Shown: in pieces, positions 1 to 5,237 of the stretch
Layout of the letters: every line of letters begins with the position of its first letter
How positions within the stretch are numbered: position 1 is the stretch's first letter
Made by a program: the position numbers and the translations under genes
Notes under the pieces: model-generated
What the model was told of the DNA's origin: nothing
Databases searched by the model: none
The model's input: only the letters and a program-made list of their open reading frames with translations
Assembly: GCA_029933115.1 (NCBI GenBank)
Contig: JAOZOT010000168.1
Coordinates: 1-7,354, forward strand
DNA: 7,354 nt
DNA from: Anaerolineae bacterium
GTDB lineage: Bacteria > Chloroflexota > Anaerolineae > E26-bin7
Direction of reading: 5' to 3'

Positions 1-33
1 ACACGCTGTAAACGGCCATCTACGCAGCTCGAT

Positions 34-83
34 AGCCCGCTTCAGCGGGCTTGAGTTGCTCAGCCCTGAGCTTTAGCTCGGGG
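34..83. repeat. Two adjacent REP-like tetraloop palindromes
   Basis: The first palindrome is AGCCCGC (34-40), loop TTCA, GCGGGCT (45-51), a perfect 7-bp stem. The second is CCCTGAGC (64-71), loop TTTA, GCTCGGGG (76-83), an 8-bp stem with one G-T wobble. The two share the plan of a GC-rich stem, an AGC closing edge and a TTYA loop, so they look like diverged copies of one short extragenic palindrome family. No long T tract follows either, so they are poor intrinsic terminators. Family membership is inferred; other copies in the genome cannot be seen from here. Confidence 0.55.
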
Positions 84-125
84 GCCGGGCCGAGTGCCCT
101 CACGAAACTAAACTGTTACGAGAGG

Positions 126-177
126 CGAAAGCCCCTCTCCTCGTTTCGAGGGAAGGGGCTTCGGGCCAAGGTTTTTT
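126..177 (+). terminator. Terminator-like hairpin with T6 tract
   Basis: A long imperfect stem joins about 126-143 to 147-163. GCCCCT (131-136) pairs with AGGGGC (154-159) and CCTCG (139-143) with CGAGG (147-151) around a TTT loop, with a small internal mismatch between them and a further A-T/G-C extension at the base. A run of six T (172-177) follows on the plus strand, but eight bases after the stem, which is farther than in a standard intrinsic terminator. It would end a plus-strand transcript entering from the left. In the minus direction no T tract follows. Confidence 0.45.
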
Positions 178-248
178 GATACAGCCCCTGAGAATATAGC
201 CTCAGTAGACCGCACTAGCTCGCCGCGGACCGTGACAGGCTGGGGGAG

Positions 249-269
249 GCCGAAGGCGCTGCCTTCGGC
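249..269 (-). terminator. 9-bp hairpin just past the DUF4870 stop
   Basis: GCCGAAGGC (249-257) and GCCTTCGGC (261-269) form a perfect 9-bp stem with a 3-base loop, beginning 22 bases after the DUF4870 stop codon on the minus strand. The position suits a transcript end, but the bases that follow in that direction are C-rich with no T tract. It may therefore be a 3'-end stabiliser or another extragenic palindrome rather than a true intrinsic terminator. Confidence 0.35.
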
Positions 270-291
270 TATCCCTTCTCAGGCGCAGATA

Positions 292-672
292 CTATGCTAC
301 CCAGCCTTGCCCTTTGATGAAATCGGTGATGACCGGGATGTCGAAGTACTGACCCTGATAGGCCAGGTAGGCCCAGTAGAGCGTGACGAACCACAGCAAC
401 CAGGGGACAAATCCACAGAGCGCTCCAATGCCAAAGGTTACAGCCCCTATCACAGTGCCCAGCACGCAACTGAGAATGATCATAATCACCCACAGCGCAA
501 TGTTGACAGCCAATGCCTGCACGGCATGGAACTTCTGAAAGGGGCGATTTTTCATGTCTTCTACCAGGAGGATGATGAGCGCGACAATAGGGATTGGATA
601 CGATAAGGCGGCCATCAACTTGTCCTGATCGGTGAGTTCGCCTCCGGGGGTGGGACTCATCTCTTGTGCCAT
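292..672 (-). CDS. DUF4870 domain small membrane protein
   Basis: A 126-residue protein of the DUF4870 (Tic20-like) family. The signature is visible: LTDQDKLMAALSYP (13-26), then a hydrophobic segment and PFQKFHAVQAL (44-54), with the usual family ending YLAYQGQYFDIP (102-113). Three membrane segments are apparent at about 22-38, 52-77 and 80-104, and no signal peptide. Family length is typically about 100-130 residues, so the gene looks complete. The ATG at 672 is chosen because AAAGGAG lies 11 bases upstream on the minus strand; the next Met (residue 5) would be too far from it. The biochemical role of the family is unknown. The gene is monocistronic here, preceded by a long structured leader (673-1009) and a good promoter at 1016-1045. 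Family call is firm; any function beyond an inner-membrane protein would be a guess. Confidence 0.9.
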   Translation of the reverse strand: MAQEMSPTPGGELTDQDKLMAALSYPIPIVALIILLVEDMKNRPFQKFHAVQALAVNIALWVIMIILSCVLGTVIGAVTFGIGALCGFVPWLLWFVTLYWAYLAYQGQYFDIPVITDFIKGQGWVA

Positions 673-718
673 CGTTAGTTTATCTCCTTTCTACTCAATC
701 TGTGTATAAAAGCCCTTC

Positions 719-750
719 ATTTCACTGAAGGGGAGGACTTCAGTGGAAAT
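719..750 (-). repeat. Leader hairpin with pyrimidine loop
   Basis: CACTGAAG (723-730) pairs with CTTCAGTG (738-745), and ATTT (719-722) with AAAT (747-750) past one bulged G (746), making a 12-bp stem with a 7-base loop. As RNA from the minus strand the loop reads UCCUCCC. It sits 47 bases upstream of the DUF4870 ATG. The loop could pair with the purine tract GGAGG encoded at 772-776 of the same transcript, making a possible pseudoknot. The stem is seen directly; the tertiary pairing is inference. Confidence 0.5.
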
Positions 751-801
751 CGTTTTCTGTGCTCGGGTTCACCTCCTTCCTGGTAACTGCTCACCGCGCT
801 C

Positions 802-824
802 GGCCTGGATTTGTAATCCAGGCC
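802..824. repeat. 10-bp-stem palindrome, left arm of the element
   Basis: GGCCTGGATT (802-811) and AATCCAGGCC (815-824) form a perfect 10-bp stem with a TGT loop. Its core GATT-TGT-AATC closely matches the core of the partner palindrome at 861-885, which shows the two are related arms. Confidence 0.8.
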
Positions 825-860
825 CACGGCGCCCAAGTGTTTCAGTTTTCACCCCTTGAA

Positions 861-885
861 CCCGCCGGATTGCAAATCCGGCGGG
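861..885. repeat. 11-bp-stem palindrome, right arm of the element
   Basis: CCCGCCGGATT (861-871) and AATCCGGCGGG (875-885) form a perfect 11-bp stem with a GCA loop. Counting inward from each end of the element, this arm aligns with the left arm over about 30 bases with one gap, identical at most positions. Confidence 0.8.
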
Positions 886-1015
886 AGCAGGTGTGAGCAG
901 ATACCCTTCCTGCTTGGCTATCGCCGGTTTTTGCTCGTCCGAAGGCGGGAGTTGATCACAACCGCTTCCCGCTGATAGCAATACTTCACCAGGCTGCCGA
1001 TTCCTGCTACACCCT

Positions 1016-1045
1016 ATTTTAACACACGTCCCTGGAAAATGTCAA
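1016..1045 (-). promoter_or_regulatory. Sigma70-type promoter reading left to DUF4870
   Basis: On the minus strand a perfect -35 hexamer TTGACA (1045-1040) is followed after 18 bases by TAAAAT (1021-1016), five of six matches to the -10 consensus. Transcription would start near 1009. The only gene in that direction before the left edge is DUF4870, whose start is at 672. This is the best promoter match in the window. Confidence 0.65.
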
Positions 1046-1065
1046 CAGGATATGGGGCAGAGTCA

Positions 1066-1086
1066 GGAGGGTGGTGATTGCCCTCC
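1066..1086. repeat. Short dyad between the divergent promoters
   Basis: GGAGGG (1066-1071) and CCCTCC (1081-1086) form a 6-bp dyad with a 9-base spacer. It lies between the leftward promoter (1016-1045) and the rightward fmt promoter (1098-1126). It could be an operator, but the arms are short and low in complexity, so chance is a fair explanation. Confidence 0.25.
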
Positions 1087-1097
1087 GTGTCTTATAT

Positions 1098-1126
1098 TTG
1101 TCGGCAATCCCAAAATGTGATAGAAT
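1098..1126 (+). promoter_or_regulatory. fmt: Extended -10 promoter for fmt
   Basis: TTGTCG (1098-1103, four of six to the -35 consensus) is separated by 17 bases from TAGAAT (1121-1126, five of six to the -10 consensus), which is preceded by the extended -10 dinucleotide TG at 1118-1119. Transcription would begin near 1132, leaving a leader of about 30 nt to the chosen fmt start and excluding any translation start upstream of that point. Confidence 0.6.
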
Positions 1127-1152
1127 CGGGACACCAACAGTATTTATGCAGC

Positions 1153-1158
1153 GGGAGG
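1153..1158 (+). promoter_or_regulatory. fmt: Ribosome binding site that decides the fmt start
   Basis: GGGAGG ends five bases before a GTG codon at 1164. The in-frame ATG at 1146 and the GTG at 1071 have no comparable site upstream, and 1071 lies upstream of the predicted promoter. The GTG at 1164 also gives a protein whose first strand (KRLVFMGTPEF) aligns with the normal N-terminus of the family. Confidence 0.6.
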
Positions 1159-1163
1159 TGGAG

Positions 1164-2096
1164 GTGAAACGGTTGGTATTCATGGGTACGCCGGAATTTG
1201 CAGTGCCGGTTTTGGAGGCACTGGTTGGACGCTATGAGGTCGTGGCCGTCGTCACCCAGCCCGACCGGGCTGCCGGGCGGGGACGGAAGGTAAAGTTCTC
1301 GCCGGTCAAAAAGACGGCTTTGGCTCACGACCTGCCTCTTTTGCAGCCGCCGTCGCTGCGCCGGCCTGAGGTCGCAGCGGAGTTGAGGGAGCTGGCCCCC
1401 GAGGTGATCGTCGTAGCCGCTTTCGGCCAGATTCTGCCCTCTGAGGTGCTGGCCATCCCTCCTCACGGTTGTCTCAACGTCCACGCCTCCCTCTTGCCCC
1501 GCTACCGGGGGGCCGCCCCCATCGCCGCTGCTATCCTGGCCGGGGAGGAGCAAACGGGTGTCACCCTCATGCTCATGGACGAGGGCATGGACACCGGCCC
1601 GATCCTGGCCCAGGCCGAGTGCACAATCGAGCCCCAGGACACAACCGGCTCGCTGAGCGTCAAGCTGGCCCACCTGGGGGCCGAGTTGTTGGTGGAGACT
1701 CTGCCCCGCTGGCTGAACGGCCAGATCACCCCCCAACCCCAGGACGATAGCCTGGCCACCTACTGCCGGGTGATAACCAAAAAAGATGGCCTGCTGGATT
1801 GGTCATTGCCTGCGGCCGCCCTCTGGCTCCGGGTGCGAGCCTACCACCCTTGGCCTGGCACGCACACTTATTGGCGGGGCAGGCTGCTCAAGATTGTGCG
1901 TGCCCGGCCGGTGACGGTAGATCCAGGCGATGAGGAGCCCGGTCGGGTGATAAACGTAGACGACGGAGTGGCTGTGGTCACCGGTGCAGATGCCCTGCTG
2001 TTGGAAGAGGTACAACTCGCCGGCAAAAGGCTCATGTCCGTTCAGGAATTTATCCGAGGGCAGCGAGATTTCGTCGGCTCTGTCCTGGGGAAGTAG
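1164..2096 (+). CDS. fmt: Methionyl-tRNA formyltransferase
   Basis: Transfers the formyl group of 10-formyltetrahydrofolate to the amino group of Met-tRNAfMet in the cytoplasm, preparing the initiator for bacterial translation. The 310-residue product matches the usual length (E. coli Fmt 315). The N-terminal Rossmann domain shows LVFMGTPEFAVPVLEAL (4-20) and QPDRAAGRGRK (32-42), then the folate-site signature SLLPRYRGAAPI (109-120). The catalytic triad of the GART/FMT family is intact: N105 and H107 in NVHAS, and D143 in EGMDTG. The C-terminal tRNA-binding domain (about 205-310) carries AYHPWPGTHTYW and ends with GKRLMSVQEFIRGQRDF. A GTG start is chosen from the ribosome site at 1153-1158; a longer form from ATG 1146 adds six residues and is the main alternative. 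mobA follows after 28 bases on the same strand, probably in the same transcript. The frequent partner def (peptide deformylase) is not adjacent. Confidence 0.97.
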   Translation: MKRLVFMGTPEFAVPVLEALVGRYEVVAVVTQPDRAAGRGRKVKFSPVKKTALAHDLPLLQPPSLRRPEVAAELRELAPEVIVVAAFGQILPSEVLAIPPHGCLNVHASLLPRYRGAAPIAAAILAGEEQTGVTLMLMDEGMDTGPILAQAECTIEPQDTTGSLSVKLAHLGAELLVETLPRWLNGQITPQPQDDSLATYCRVITKKDGLLDWSLPAAALWLRVRAYHPWPGTHTYWRGRLLKIVRARPVTVDPGDEEPGRVINVDDGVAVVTGADALLLEEVQLAGKRLMSVQEFIRGQRDFVGSVLGK

Positions 2097-2124
2097 AATT
2101 TAGCGTAGAGGTGGGGAACTGCCC

Positions 2125-2727
2125 ATGTTCACCGTAAGCGCCGTTGTGCTGGCCGGTGGCCAGAGTTCACGTCTGGGCATGGACAAGTCCTTGGTGACTG
2201 TGAATGGCCGCCCCTTGATCGAGCAAATTGTGGCCAAGCTGGTCACCTTGAGCGATGACGTGATTATTGTCACCAATTCCACAGGTAAATACGACTATTT
2301 GGAAGTGAGGCTGGTGAGTGACATCTATCCCGGCAAAGGGGCGCTGGGCGGCATCTACTCTGGTCTCAAAGCGGCCACAAATACCTATAGCCTGGTGGTG
2401 GCCTGCGACATGCCCTTCCTCGACCTCAATCTCCTCCGTTACATGATCCTTCTGGCCCCCGGACACGATGTGGTCATTCCAAGGATAGAGGGGCTTACAG
2501 AGCCTCTGCACGCCATTTATTCCAAGGGCTGTCTGGAGCCCATTGGCCGCCTTTTGGCCCGGGGAGGGCTCAAGATCATTGATCTTTTCCCTGAGGTACG
2601 GGTACGCTACGTTGGGGAGGATGAAGTAGACATCTTTGATCCCCAACATCTTTCCTTTTTCAACGTCAATACGCCAGAAGACTTGGAAGTGATGAGAAAA
2701 CTGGCCAAGAGAGGCAAAAGAAATTAG
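2125..2727 (+). CDS. mobA: Molybdenum cofactor guanylyltransferase
   Basis: A 200-residue MobA-type nucleotidyltransferase that joins GMP from GTP to molybdopterin, giving the guanine dinucleotide form used by DMSO-reductase-family enzymes. The GTP-binding start LAGGQSSRLGMDKS (9-22) is canonical, followed by NGRPLIEQIV (27-36), the GALGGIYSGL loop (72-81) and VACDMPFL (92-99), where D95 is the expected Mg2+ ligand. FFNVNTPEDLE near the C-terminus is also typical. Length is close to E. coli MobA (194). The ATG at 2125 follows a GGGGA tract (2113-2117) at a suitable distance, 28 bases after fmt, so the gene probably has no promoter of its own. Its stop overlaps the stop of the convergent cinA gene. 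A related nucleotidyltransferase (MocA or another MobA-like enzyme) is the alternative, but the motif set fits MobA best. No molybdoenzyme is in the window. Confidence 0.9.
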   Translation: MFTVSAVVLAGGQSSRLGMDKSLVTVNGRPLIEQIVAKLVTLSDDVIIVTNSTGKYDYLEVRLVSDIYPGKGALGGIYSGLKAATNTYSLVVACDMPFLDLNLLRYMILLAPGHDVVIPRIEGLTEPLHAIYSKGCLEPIGRLLARGGLKIIDLFPEVRVRYVGEDEVDIFDPQHLSFFNVNTPEDLEVMRKLAKRGKRN

Positions 2728-3977
2728 GTGCCGCCCCTGGTTTTGAGGAGACTGCGGCGCACCGTGTCCAGGGCTGCGTTGGAGACCCAGCTTTGGACCA
2801 ACTCGCCGGTTCCACCGTATTTGTAAGCCCTTTGGGTTGTGCCTTTCGCTGTACTCAACGCGATATAAGTTTCTCCGGTGCTCTCTGCAAACAACCCCTG
2901 TCTCTCTCCCATGCTCCCGAACACAGCCAGTCCCATGTCTGCCTCTGTCGTCTCCCGCAGGTGCTCCGCTGTCGCTGTGGCCACCTGAGCGCTGATAAGG
3001 CCGTGCCTCTCGACGATAGGTTGGAGTGGCCCGGCTATTTTGGCCACATCCTCTGGACGGCTGACGACGTAGCCAGCGCGTAAGATGGGTCTATCTCGGG
3101 AGGCGCTCTCCAGCCGCCGGGCGATGAGGCCCTGAGTGTTGGTTTCAACGACAGCGATGCTCAGGTCTCGTTCGGCTATCATAGCAGCTACGACATCCTC
3201 CAGCTTCTGCTCTTCCACGCCATAGATCACATCGCCCAACCGCTCTCGCAGTTTCTCCTCCATCTCTGCGATCAGGCGGTCGGCCTGAGCTTCGTTCTCG
3301 GCTTTGGCCGTGATGCGTATGTCGGTCTGGCCGGGGTGGGCAGCCAGGCCCACTGTGGGGTTGCTGGAGTGCATCAAATCACCGATACGGCTATCCACCG
3401 TGCTCTCGCCGATGCCGCAGGTGCGCAGGGTTTTGCTTTTGATGATGACTTGGCCCGTATGGAGCTTATCCCTTAAGAAGGGTATGACCCGGGTTTCCAT
3501 CAGGTGCTTTAGCTCCCGGGGCACCCCGGGTAGGGAGATGATCAGACCCTGCTCTGTCTCCACGATGAAAGCCGGCGCGGTGCCCACAGGATTCTCAATG
3601 GGTGTGGCGCCCTGGGGAATATAAGCCTGGCGGCGGTTGTTCTCACTCATGGTGAAGCCGTGCTTGGCGAAGCGGGCCTCGATCTGAGCCAGCAACTTCT
3701 CGTCCAGCACCAGTTCCCGGCCGGCGGCTTTGGCCACCGCCTGGCGAGTGACATCGTCCACGGTGGGGCCCAGACCCCCGCTGGTGATCACCACGTCTGA
3801 GCGGGCCAGGGCTTGTTGGAGGACCGAAGTTATGCGCCCTTCATTGTCACCCACCGTCGTCTTGTAATAGAGGTCGAGGCCGATGGTGGCCAGTTGTCGA
3901 GCGATGTAGGCCGCGTTGGTGTCCACTATCTTGCCCAGCAAAAGTTCTGTGCCAATGGTTACGATCTCAGCTTGCAT
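2724..3977 (-). CDS. cinA: CinA-family protein with degenerate NMN-deamidase domain
   Basis: A 417-residue protein with the CinA two-domain plan and normal length. The N-terminal COG1058 (MoCF-like) domain, residues 1-170, is well preserved: EIVTIGTELLLGKIVDTNA (4-22), SGGLGPTVDDVT (66-77), NNRRQAYIPQGA (113-124), NPVGTAPAF (129-137) and LPGVPRE (149-155). In characterised CinA proteins this domain is an ADP-ribose pyrophosphatase. A linker region (about 175-255) follows. The C-terminal CinA_C domain (about 258-413), normally an NMN deamidase, aligns over its whole length but its active-site motif AESCTGG is VETNTQG (277-283) here, the YSNEAK motif is VSRPED (305-310), and the glycine-rich SGIAGPGGG stretch is FGSMGERQG. 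Deamidase activity is therefore probably lost. The ATG at 3977 has GAGGG six bases upstream. The gene is divergent from the glycosyltransferase (49-bp gap) and converges on mobA. Confidence 0.9.
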   Translation of the reverse strand: MQAEIVTIGTELLLGKIVDTNAAYIARQLATIGLDLYYKTTVGDNEGRITSVLQQALARSDVVITSGGLGPTVDDVTRQAVAKAAGRELVLDEKLLAQIEARFAKHGFTMSENNRRQAYIPQGATPIENPVGTAPAFIVETEQGLIISLPGVPRELKHLMETRVIPFLRDKLHTGQVIIKSKTLRTCGIGESTVDSRIGDLMHSSNPTVGLAAHPGQTDIRITAKAENEAQADRLIAEMEEKLRERLGDVIYGVEEQKLEDVVAAMIAERDLSIAVVETNTQGLIARRLESASRDRPILRAGYVVSRPEDVAKIAGPLQPIVERHGLISAQVATATAEHLRETTEADMGLAVFGSMGERQGLFAESTGETYIALSTAKGTTQRAYKYGGTGELVQSWVSNAALDTVRRSLLKTRGGT

Positions 3978-4011
3978 ACTTTACCCTCTATAGCGTGATG
4001 CGTGGTGTGTG

Positions 4012-4020
4012 GGAGGAGGT
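4012..4020 (+). promoter_or_regulatory. Strong ribosome binding site of the glycosyltransferase
   Basis: GGAGGAGGT lies six bases before ATG 4027, a near-perfect Shine-Dalgarno match at ideal distance. It excludes the in-frame GTG at 4009, which would place the site inside the coding region. Confidence 0.85.
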
Positions 4021-4026
4021 GAAACA

Positions 4027-5220
4027 ATGCGCATCGGATTACTGATGGATGTCTATAAGCCTCATGTCAGCGGCGTCACTCACTTTGTATGCCAGCACAA
4101 AAAGGCTTTGGAAGACCAGGGACACAAGGTTTTCGTCTTTACCCTGGGGAATCTGGACTACGAGGATGACGAGCCCAGGATCATTCGCTCTCCGGCTATT
4201 CCTCTCTCTGACACCGGCTACTACCTCAATTTCAGTTTCTCCCGAATGGCCCGAAATATGTGCAAGACCATGGATGTGTTACATGTACACCATCCCTTCA
4301 TCACCGGGCGCATTGCTGTCAGGTACGGCAGGAGATATGGTATCCCCGTCGTCTTCACCAATCACACCCGCTATGACCTCTATGCCCATCACTACCTTCC
4401 GTTGCTGCCCGATGCTATGGCTCAGACCTTTCTGGAGGCCTATCTCCCCGCCTTCACCGGCCAGTGCGACCTGGTCATCGCCCCCTCGAAGGGCCTGCAC
4501 GATGTCTTGCGCAGCTACGGCGTGACCTCTCGCATCGAAATCGTCCCCAATGGGATTGATCTGGAGCCTTTCCGGAATCCACGCGGACGCCGCACCAGGG
4601 TCGAACTGGGGCTGCCGGAATCGGCCAAGGTGATGGTCTATGTGGGGCGCATTGCGCCGGAGAAGAATCTGGCTTTCCTGCTGAGGGCCTTTGCGGTGGT
4701 CAACCAGGAGCTACCCGAAACTCACCTGCTCCTGGTTGGAGATGGGCCGGAGGTGGACAACCTGAGAGATCAAGCCCAGAAAGCCGGCATCGGCGACAAA
4801 GTGATTTTTACCGGCTGCGTGGAGTACGAGGACGTGCCGGATTACCTGGGCATGGCCGACGCTTTTGTCACAGCTTCGGTGACCGAGGTGCATCCTCTAT
4901 CGGTCATCGAGGCTATGGCTGTCGGCCTACCTATCCTCGGTATCGAGTCGCCCGGCGTGGGCGACATTGTAGTTGATGGAGTCAATGGCTTTCTGAGCGG
5001 TCACGATCTGGCCGAGTTCAGCTTGAAAATGTTCCGCCTGATGAGCGAGAACGACTTGCGGGCCCGATTGGCCAGGAAGGCTCTGGAAGATAGCGAGCAG
5101 TATTCCATTCTGAACACTTCCAAACGTATCCTGGAGTTTTATGAGGAACTGGTAGCAAGGTATCGAGAACGACCTAAGAAGGGATTGCTTTCCCTCATTA
5201 GGAGAATGATCAGTATTTGA
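4027..5220 (+). CDS. GT4-family glycosyltransferase, probably lipid-linked
   Basis: A 397-residue GT-B fold, retaining glycosyltransferase of family GT4. The N-terminal acceptor domain opens with MRIGLLMDVYKPHVSGV (1-17), where the SGV loop is standard, and includes DVLHVHHPF (83-91) and FTNHTRYDLYAHHY (110-123). The donor domain has VPNGIDLEPF (173-182), YVGRIAPEKNL (205-215), LLLVGDGPE (234-242) and the EX7E nucleotide-sugar motif with glutamates at 287 and 295, in TEVHPLSVIEAMAVGLPI. The HTRYDLYAHHY segment resembles diacylglycerol glucosyltransferases (alMGS-like), so a membrane glycolipid product is plausible, with UDP-glucose as a likely donor; that is inference. The C-terminal tail (380-397) is basic and amphipathic, which would suit membrane binding. 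The ATG at 4027 is fixed by a strong ribosome site. It stands alone on its strand, divergent from cinA and convergent on the CpXC gene 17 bp downstream, with no clear promoter or terminator. Confidence 0.9.
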   Translation: MRIGLLMDVYKPHVSGVTHFVCQHKKALEDQGHKVFVFTLGNLDYEDDEPRIIRSPAIPLSDTGYYLNFSFSRMARNMCKTMDVLHVHHPFITGRIAVRYGRRYGIPVVFTNHTRYDLYAHHYLPLLPDAMAQTFLEAYLPAFTGQCDLVIAPSKGLHDVLRSYGVTSRIEIVPNGIDLEPFRNPRGRRTRVELGLPESAKVMVYVGRIAPEKNLAFLLRAFAVVNQELPETHLLLVGDGPEVDNLRDQAQKAGIGDKVIFTGCVEYEDVPDYLGMADAFVTASVTEVHPLSVIEAMAVGLPILGIESPGVGDIVVDGVNGFLSGHDLAEFSLKMFRLMSENDLRARLARKALEDSEQYSILNTSKRILEFYEELVARYRERPKKGLLSLIRRMISI

Positions 5221-5237
5221 TTGTGGAAGTCTGGCAG

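Larger units (their letters stand above)
1..291. other. Gene-free left flank with several hairpins
   Basis: No convincing coding region lies here. The open frame that starts at 232 on the plus strand runs antisense through the DUF4870 gene and is a shadow. The stretch holds two REP-like palindromes (34-83), a hairpin followed by a T tract (126-177) and a 9-bp hairpin (249-269), each listed separately. It reads as the intergenic end of a transcription unit lying to the left of the window plus the 3' flank of the DUF4870 gene. Confidence 0.7.
782..905. mobile_element. MITE/BIME-like palindromic element, 124 bp
   Basis: The ends GGTAACTGCTCAC (782-794) and GTGAGCAGATACC (893-905) are inverted repeats matching at 12 of 13 positions. 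The element is flanked immediately outside by the direct repeat CTTCCT (776-781 and 906-911), which extends to 8 bp as CCTTCCTG if one terminal base on each side is counted. Inside are two strong palindromes (802-824 and 861-885) in mirrored positions, so the whole unit is a large imperfect inverted repeat. It has no coding capacity. This architecture fits a non-autonomous insertion such as a MITE moved by a transposase in trans, or a paired REP (BIME) unit. The direct repeat favours an insertion event. No transposase or RAYT gene is in the window, so the mobilising family is unknown. Confidence 0.6.
673..1009 (-). other. Probable long structured 5' leader of DUF4870 gene
   Basis: If transcription starts near 1009 from the promoter at 1016-1045, the DUF4870 mRNA has a leader of about 337 nt. 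It contains, in minus-strand order: a compound stem at 979-917, where GCTATC/GATAGC (974-979 with 917-922) encloses a second stem (967-972 with 945-950) continued by GTTG/CAAC (951-954 with 959-962) around an ATCA loop; the palindromic insertion at 782-905; and a 12-bp hairpin at 719-750. A 70-codon open frame (981-769, TTG start) crosses it but has a weak ribosome site, no recognisable family and runs through the inserted palindromes, so it is not called as a gene. I recognise no known riboswitch or ncRNA class. Without the insertion the leader would be about 207 nt. Confidence 0.4.

Noticed and set aside
250..947. Short words shared between the flanks of the DUF4870 gene (CCGAAGGCG at 250 and 939; GCAGATAC at 285 and 897)
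   Set aside because: The words occur in opposite order on the two sides and are only 8-9 bases long, so they do not define a repeat and are compatible with chance.
769..981. A 70-codon minus-strand open frame with a TTG start, just downstream of the strong leftward promoter
   Set aside because: The ribosome site is weak (GGTGAAG), the composition is low in complexity and unlike a known family, and over half the frame is the palindromic insertion. It is more likely an open frame by chance within a leader.
1071..1163. Upstream starts for fmt at GTG 1071 or ATG 1146
   Set aside because: GTG 1071 lies upstream of the predicted promoter, and neither codon has a ribosome site. The added residues do not match the family's N-terminus.
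1092..1736. A 214-codon open frame antisense to fmt
   Set aside because: It lies wholly opposite a gene with an intact catalytic triad and full-length conservation; long antisense frames are expected with GC-rich codon use. The translated product has no recognisable motif.
2727..2763. A possible terminator hairpin after mobA (GGTGC paired with GCACC)
   Set aside because: The stem is short with a bulge, no T tract follows in either direction, and it lies inside the conserved end of cinA.
3978..4026. Promoters within the 49-bp divergent gap between cinA and the glycosyltransferase
   Set aside because: TATAG-like and TTGCAT sequences are present, but no pair has acceptable spacing in either direction, so no promoter is called. 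The true promoters may lie inside the opposing coding regions or be of another type.
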